Origin: Candidatus Aenigmatarchaeota archaeon
GTDB lineage: Archaea > Aenigmatarchaeota > Aenigmatarchaeia > QMZP01
Length of the DNA stretch: 15,683 nucleotides
Direction: 5' to 3'
NCBI GenBank assembly: GCA_003663445.1
Contig: QMZZ01000004.1
Span: forward strand, 1-15,683
Position numbers and translations under genes: made by a program. Positions 12,649-15,683 of the stretch are shown piece after piece. The notes beneath the pieces were generated by a model. That model ran no database searches, was not told where the DNA came from, and saw only the letters and a program-made list of their open reading frames with translations. How positions within the stretch are numbered: position 1 is the stretch's first letter; every line of letters starts with the position of its first letter.

Positions 12649-14504
12649 GTTTGCTGCCCTTGGGTTGGTGTTTCCGGACTTGTTTCACCTCCTGATGGAG
12701 TCCCAGGTTGTTGCTTTGCAGGTTGAGCATATTTACATTCTGCATCTTCAGGTATGCATGCACCTATCTCATCCTTTTTTCTGCAGCAGTTATACCCGCT
12801 GGGGCAGTCCTCATTATCACAGCATCCCCCACCGAACTCTATCTTGGCAGGATAGATCTTTGACTTCTGGAAAGTATAGGTTGCGTTTGCCCTGATCGTG
12901 AAGGTCTTGCTGGGTTCGGTCATATTCAAAAGACCTTCGAAAAGACAGTAAACTGTATTAGTTTTAGGCCAATTGGTCGTCCACTCAAATCTCACTTTTC
13001 CTTCTTTAGATAAAATTTGGGGTCGAGAAGAGAGATTTGTGCTGCACTTTACTCTACTAATATCAATCTTTCCATTTTCATCTTTTAAAAATTCAGTTGG
13101 AAGGTAAAGCTCCACTTTTTCTACCTTAGAAATTTCGCCATCTGTTGCTGGCTGAAGCGCGAGACCTATATAGAACTGCGTTCCCTCCTTAATCGGCTGC
13201 TCAAGCGTGTCTATATTCAGCCTTACAGGCGCGTTCGTCAGGGTCGCCGGCTTTTTCTGCTGGGTTATAAGCTGTCCCTCCCTAACAAGCCTGTCCCACT
13301 CTGACTTGGACAGGAACTCGATATCAAGGGTGGACTCTATTTTATACTCATAGCTCACGGTCCCTTTTATCGGGATGATGAATTCCCTGAGCCCGCCCTT
13401 TCTTATCTTTTCTCTTGTCTCGTTTATTTGCTCGCATGTTATCTTTCCTGTAAACATCACCTGCCTAACGTCCAGTCTTGACATATTACCCACCTTCTTT
13501 TCTGTAGTTTCTGAGACATTCTTTATATTCAATTCAGGAGGTGCCTCCTCCCCGAGATCGAGCGAAAATTCTACATTTTCTGCCCTGAAAGCTCCCTGGT
13601 TCTTGAGCTGGGCTATCACCTGGAAGGTTTGGTAGGGATAGATCGGGGTTGTCCTGAAGTCTATTATCTCCACTCCAAAGGCTCCTCTAAGGCCTGTCAG
13701 CGGGTCTGCTGCATAGGTCCCGTTCATCATCTGCTGGGCAAAACCGACAGGGTTCGTCAAAAGCTGCCATCCCATCCCGAAGGTGCCTGTAAGCTGGGAC
13801 CATAACTGGCTTATCGGCTGGATGATCGACTGGCCTGTTTGATAGACCGTGGGCCACCACTCACCGAAGAGGGCTGTTCCGACCATCTGGGTCCCTGGCC
13901 CCCAGGCATAGAGGAGAAAGAAAATGAAAAAAACTATCATACCAAAAGCCTGTCTGGAATATTCACCAACATCAAAAGTTGTTATCACACCTATCGAAAC
14001 AAGAGAAAGTATCAAAAATAAAATGAAAGAAAATGGAAGTGAAGGTAGAACGAAAAAAAGTATTAGTAATACCAATAATATAATTGATCCTATTCCAAGG
14101 TATGTTTTTGTTATTCCTTCTTTTTTAGATTTTAAAAGATAAATTAAAACACCTACTGTCAGCAAAGGTGCAAAGAAAAACCAGCCCCATCCTGCGGACG
14201 GCCAACCAAAGCTTGATTCCATACGCCCCCATCCTATTAGAGCAGCAAGAAGGAAAATAAAACCAGCAAAAACTTTGTTAAGCCCAATATCCAATCCTTT
14301 ATTAGACGTTGGAATGCAACAGAGAAAAGAAAATAGTATTAATGCAAGCCAGAATGAATGAAAAATTTCTTTTACAAGAAAGAAAATAAAAATACCAAAG
14401 GCTAATGGGAACAAACCAAAGATTGTTTTTTCTGGTTCTTCTTCTTTTTCCAACTGATTCAAGAGTTTCTCTTGAACCTTCTGAAACCATTTTTCTTCTG
14501 CCAT
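12645..14504 (-). CDS. Seven-helix membrane protein with large exterior domain and cysteine-rich tail
   Basis: A 619-residue protein of no family I recognise. The charged N-terminus (1-27) is followed by about seven hydrophobic helices (near 29-48, 50-65, 77-95, 107-124, 134-153, 156-176 and 186-203), which would place the rest outside the cell. Residues 205-260 are amphipathic and rich in Trp, Gln and Gly. Residues about 275-555 look like beta-rich exterior domains. Residues 561-590 form a compact cysteine cluster (C561, C562, C567, C573, C574, C583, C590; core CPSGYNCC), probably disulphide-bonded, and the end (594-619) is a Pro/Gln/Thr/Gly-rich tail. There is no C-terminal anchor. The upstream phosphatase stop is only two bases before this ATG, so both are in one operon. 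Base composition changes abruptly near residue 195 and again around 457-523. Confidence 0.85.
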   Translation of the reverse strand: MAEEKWFQKVQEKLLNQLEKEEEPEKTIFGLFPLAFGIFIFFLVKEIFHSFWLALILFSFLCCIPTSNKGLDIGLNKVFAGFIFLLAALIGWGRMESSFGWPSAGWGWFFFAPLLTVGVLIYLLKSKKEGITKTYLGIGSIILLVLLILFFVLPSLPFSFILFLILSLVSIGVITTFDVGEYSRQAFGMIVFFIFFLLYAWGPGTQMVGTALFGEWWPTVYQTGQSIIQPISQLWSQLTGTFGMGWQLLTNPVGFAQQMMNGTYAADPLTGLRGAFGVEIIDFRTTPIYPYQTFQVIAQLKNQGAFRAENVEFSLDLGEEAPPELNIKNVSETTEKKVGNMSRLDVRQVMFTGKITCEQINETREKIRKGGLREFIIPIKGTVSYEYKIESTLDIEFLSKSEWDRLVREGQLITQQKKPATLTNAPVRLNIDTLEQPIKEGTQFYIGLALQPATDGEISKVEKVELYLPTEFLKDENGKIDISRVKCSTNLSSRPQILSKEGKVRFEWTTNWPKTNTVYCLFEGLLNMTEPSKTFTIRANATYTFQKSKIYPAKIEFGGGCCDNEDCPSGYNCCRKKDEIGACIPEDAECKYAQPAKQQPGTPSGGETSPETPTQGQQT

Positions 14505-15683
14505 TTTTATTCTTTTTCGAATGTGAAATAAAGCATGAATGCGAGTATCAATCCTATTATCGGTGCGAATGGAATATTAATAACAACAATACCCCAAATC
14601 AAAAATATATAAGCTATTAGTTTGGAAGCATTTTTAAAAAGTTTTAATTTAAGTTTATAATCGTCAGACTTATTTTCTTCTACTTTTATTTCCATACCAC
14701 CAGGAAAGATTAGAGTGTATTTTTTCTCTTCTGGAATTGGAATTAAAACGCAAATAGCTCCGAATAAAGAAGCAAGAAAAAGAGGCCAACTTCCTAGTAT
14801 AAAAGAAAATAGGCAACCGATTATAAATGTTGCTAATGCGATTCCCAAATGAAATTTTATTTTAGGTTCTTGAGAAGTCGCTTTCTTCTTTGTTTCTCCC
14901 ATTGATTGCTCTGCAAATTTTTGCCATTTTTTTCTTATGTCCTCAAAAATAGGCGAGGGTTTCTGTTCTCTTAATTCTTTTCCCATTCTTTGATAAGCTT
15001 CCACAAGCTTTTTCACTTCTTCTGAAACTTGTTTTGCTTTGGGTTTTGATGATATATATTCCTCTATCTCATGTCCTTCTTTTGCTCCCCCAATCTGTTT
15101 CTTTTCTTGTTCTTCAGGTGAAGGTCCTTTTTCCTCTGCTTTCTTTTTTTCTTCTTTTTTCATACCTAGCCCAGTTATTCTCTGGATAGTGCTTTCCCAG
15201 TATACTTTATCGGGATTATCTATATCTATTATTTTCAGCACGCCCTTAAAAAAATCGGCAACAGCGATGCATCTTGGCACATTACTATAATACTTGCTAG
15301 TAAAAATAGTAAGACATTTATATCGGCTTCCTTCAAAAAAATTTTCTCCTACTTTTTCAGGTTGGTGTCCTCTTATAAGTATTTTCTTACCTATTCGTTC
15401 CATTACACGTTCAAAATAGTTTTTTCCGAACTCCACCCTTCCTTCTTTATAATAGAACTCGACATCTTTTTCGGTCCAATCACCCCAAACAGTAATATGA
15501 AATTTCAGAACAGGATTTTTCAAATCTAGAGAACTTATTTTATATTCTTTATCAGGGACTTCTATTTTATCTATCTCTTTAAGATTATCAACGGGCGGTA
15601 TAGCGCCATGAACAGCGATTATTTCTCCGATAGAAACGGCGAGAGGGAGATTTTTAAAATTTTTTTCCCAATAATCTTTATAC
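13915..15683. other. AT-rich segment with a sharp boundary inside a gene
   Basis: From about 13915 to the right edge the sequence is far richer in A and T than the rest of the window. By hand count, 14101-14160 has 13 G or C of 60, while 13741-13800 has 34 of 60. The boundary falls inside the surface-protein gene, so its membrane region and the whole phosphatase gene are AT-rich while most of the exterior part is not. Confidence 0.7.
14507..15683 (-). CDS. PPP-family Ser/Thr protein phosphatase fused to a membrane-anchoring C-terminus (5' end beyond window)
   Basis: The frame ending at 14507 is open to the right edge, giving 391 residues without a start; an in-frame TTG at 15523 is not a credible start because homology continues upstream. 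Numbering from the edge: LPLAV (12-16), then AVHGAIPP (23-30) matches the HGGLSP motif of PPP phosphatases, EVPD (41-44), WGDW (66-69) corresponds to W[GS]DP with Trp for Pro, IRGHQP (103-108) is the metal-binding RGH/RAH motif, and TIFTSKYY (125-132) matches the FSAPNY element. The GDxHG, GDxVDRG and GNHE motifs would lie outside the window. After residue 165 come a Lys/Glu-rich linker and four hydrophobic helices in two pairs (about 278-315 and 354-388). So it is probably a membrane-tethered phosphatase. It directly precedes the surface-protein gene. Confidence 0.85.
   Translation of the reverse strand, partial: YKDYWEKNFKNLPLAVSIGEIIAVHGAIPPVDNLKEIDKIEVPDKEYKISSLDLKNPVLKFHITVWGDWTEKDVEFYYKEGRVEFGKNYFERVMERIGKKILIRGHQPEKVGENFFEGSRYKCLTIFTSKYYSNVPRCIAVADFFKGVLKIIDIDNPDKVYWESTIQRITGLGMKKEEKKKAEEKGPSPEEQEKKQIGGAKEGHEIEEYISSKPKAKQVSEEVKKLVEAYQRMGKELREQKPSPIFEDIRKKWQKFAEQSMGETKKKATSQEPKIKFHLGIALATFIIGCLFSFILGSWPLFLASLFGAICVLIPIPEEKKYTLIFPGGMEIKVEENKSDDYKLKLKLFKNASKLIAYIFLIWGIVVINIPFAPIIGLILAFMLYFTFEKE

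Noticed and set aside
14507..15523. Treating the right-hand gene as complete from a TTG at 15523
   Set aside because: In-frame codons upstream of it encode further PPP phosphatase sequence, including the HGAIPP motif, so the gene is cut by the window edge.
1..15683. CRISPR array, tRNA, rRNA, insertion sequence or prophage
   Set aside because: No regular direct repeats, cloverleaf-type sequences, transposase or phage structural genes were seen on either strand, and coding sequence fills almost all of the window.

Overview
The window comes from a compact archaeal genome. It holds an ABCE1/Rli1 ribosome-recycling ATPase, an archaeal-type YchF GTPase, an archaeal-type cytidylate kinase and the archaeal membrane family DUF63. 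Genes overlap or are separated by a few bases, and several start codons have an archaeal TATA-like element (TTTTAAA or TTATATAAAA) centred about 24 bases upstream with no ribosome binding site, which fits leaderless transcription. Several uncharacterised genes resemble, from memory, proteins I associate with DPANN archaea. That placement is an inference, and no marker here fixes the phylum. Both ends of the window cut through genes: a YchF GTPase at the left and a PPP-family phosphatase at the right.

Layout. (1) 1-1958: partial ychF (minus), diverging from ABCE1 (plus). (2) 1946-2746: a bacterial-type sigma-70-family factor (minus) with regions 2 and 4, a finger-like linker and an extra N-terminal helix-turn-helix, in an AT-rich stretch and behind an archaeal-looking promoter. 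(3) 2781-7628: a divergent module of uncharacterised genes around a 33-base intergenic region at 4776-4808. Leftward lie a 55-residue membrane protein, a 501-residue soluble protein and a 107-residue membrane protein. Rightward lie two tandem paralogues and a 600-residue endonuclease-IV-like TIM barrel with a helical insertion of about 250 residues. The genes overlap or nearly touch, so each arm is probably one operon. (4) 7659-9896: a radical SAM protein with extra C-terminal cysteines, then an MNT nucleotidyltransferase fused to one intact and one degenerate HEPN-like domain. (5) 9871-11836 (minus): a protein with a near-HExxH motif, a second endonuclease-IV-like TIM barrel missing several metal ligands, and a divergent CMP kinase. 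(6) 11863-12648 (plus): DUF63 membrane protein. (7) 12645-15683 (minus): a PPP-family phosphatase with a C-terminal membrane region, then a seven-helix membrane protein with a large exterior part, a small cysteine-rich domain and a Pro/Thr/Gln-rich tail. Base composition switches sharply inside this last gene.

The most notable items are the sigma factor in an archaeal context, the compact divergent module of unknown function, the single-chain MNT-HEPN-HEPN protein, and the membrane-anchored PPP phosphatase beside a compositionally mosaic surface protein. No tRNA, rRNA, CRISPR array, insertion sequence or attachment site was seen. No stretch longer than 300 bases lacks a gene.
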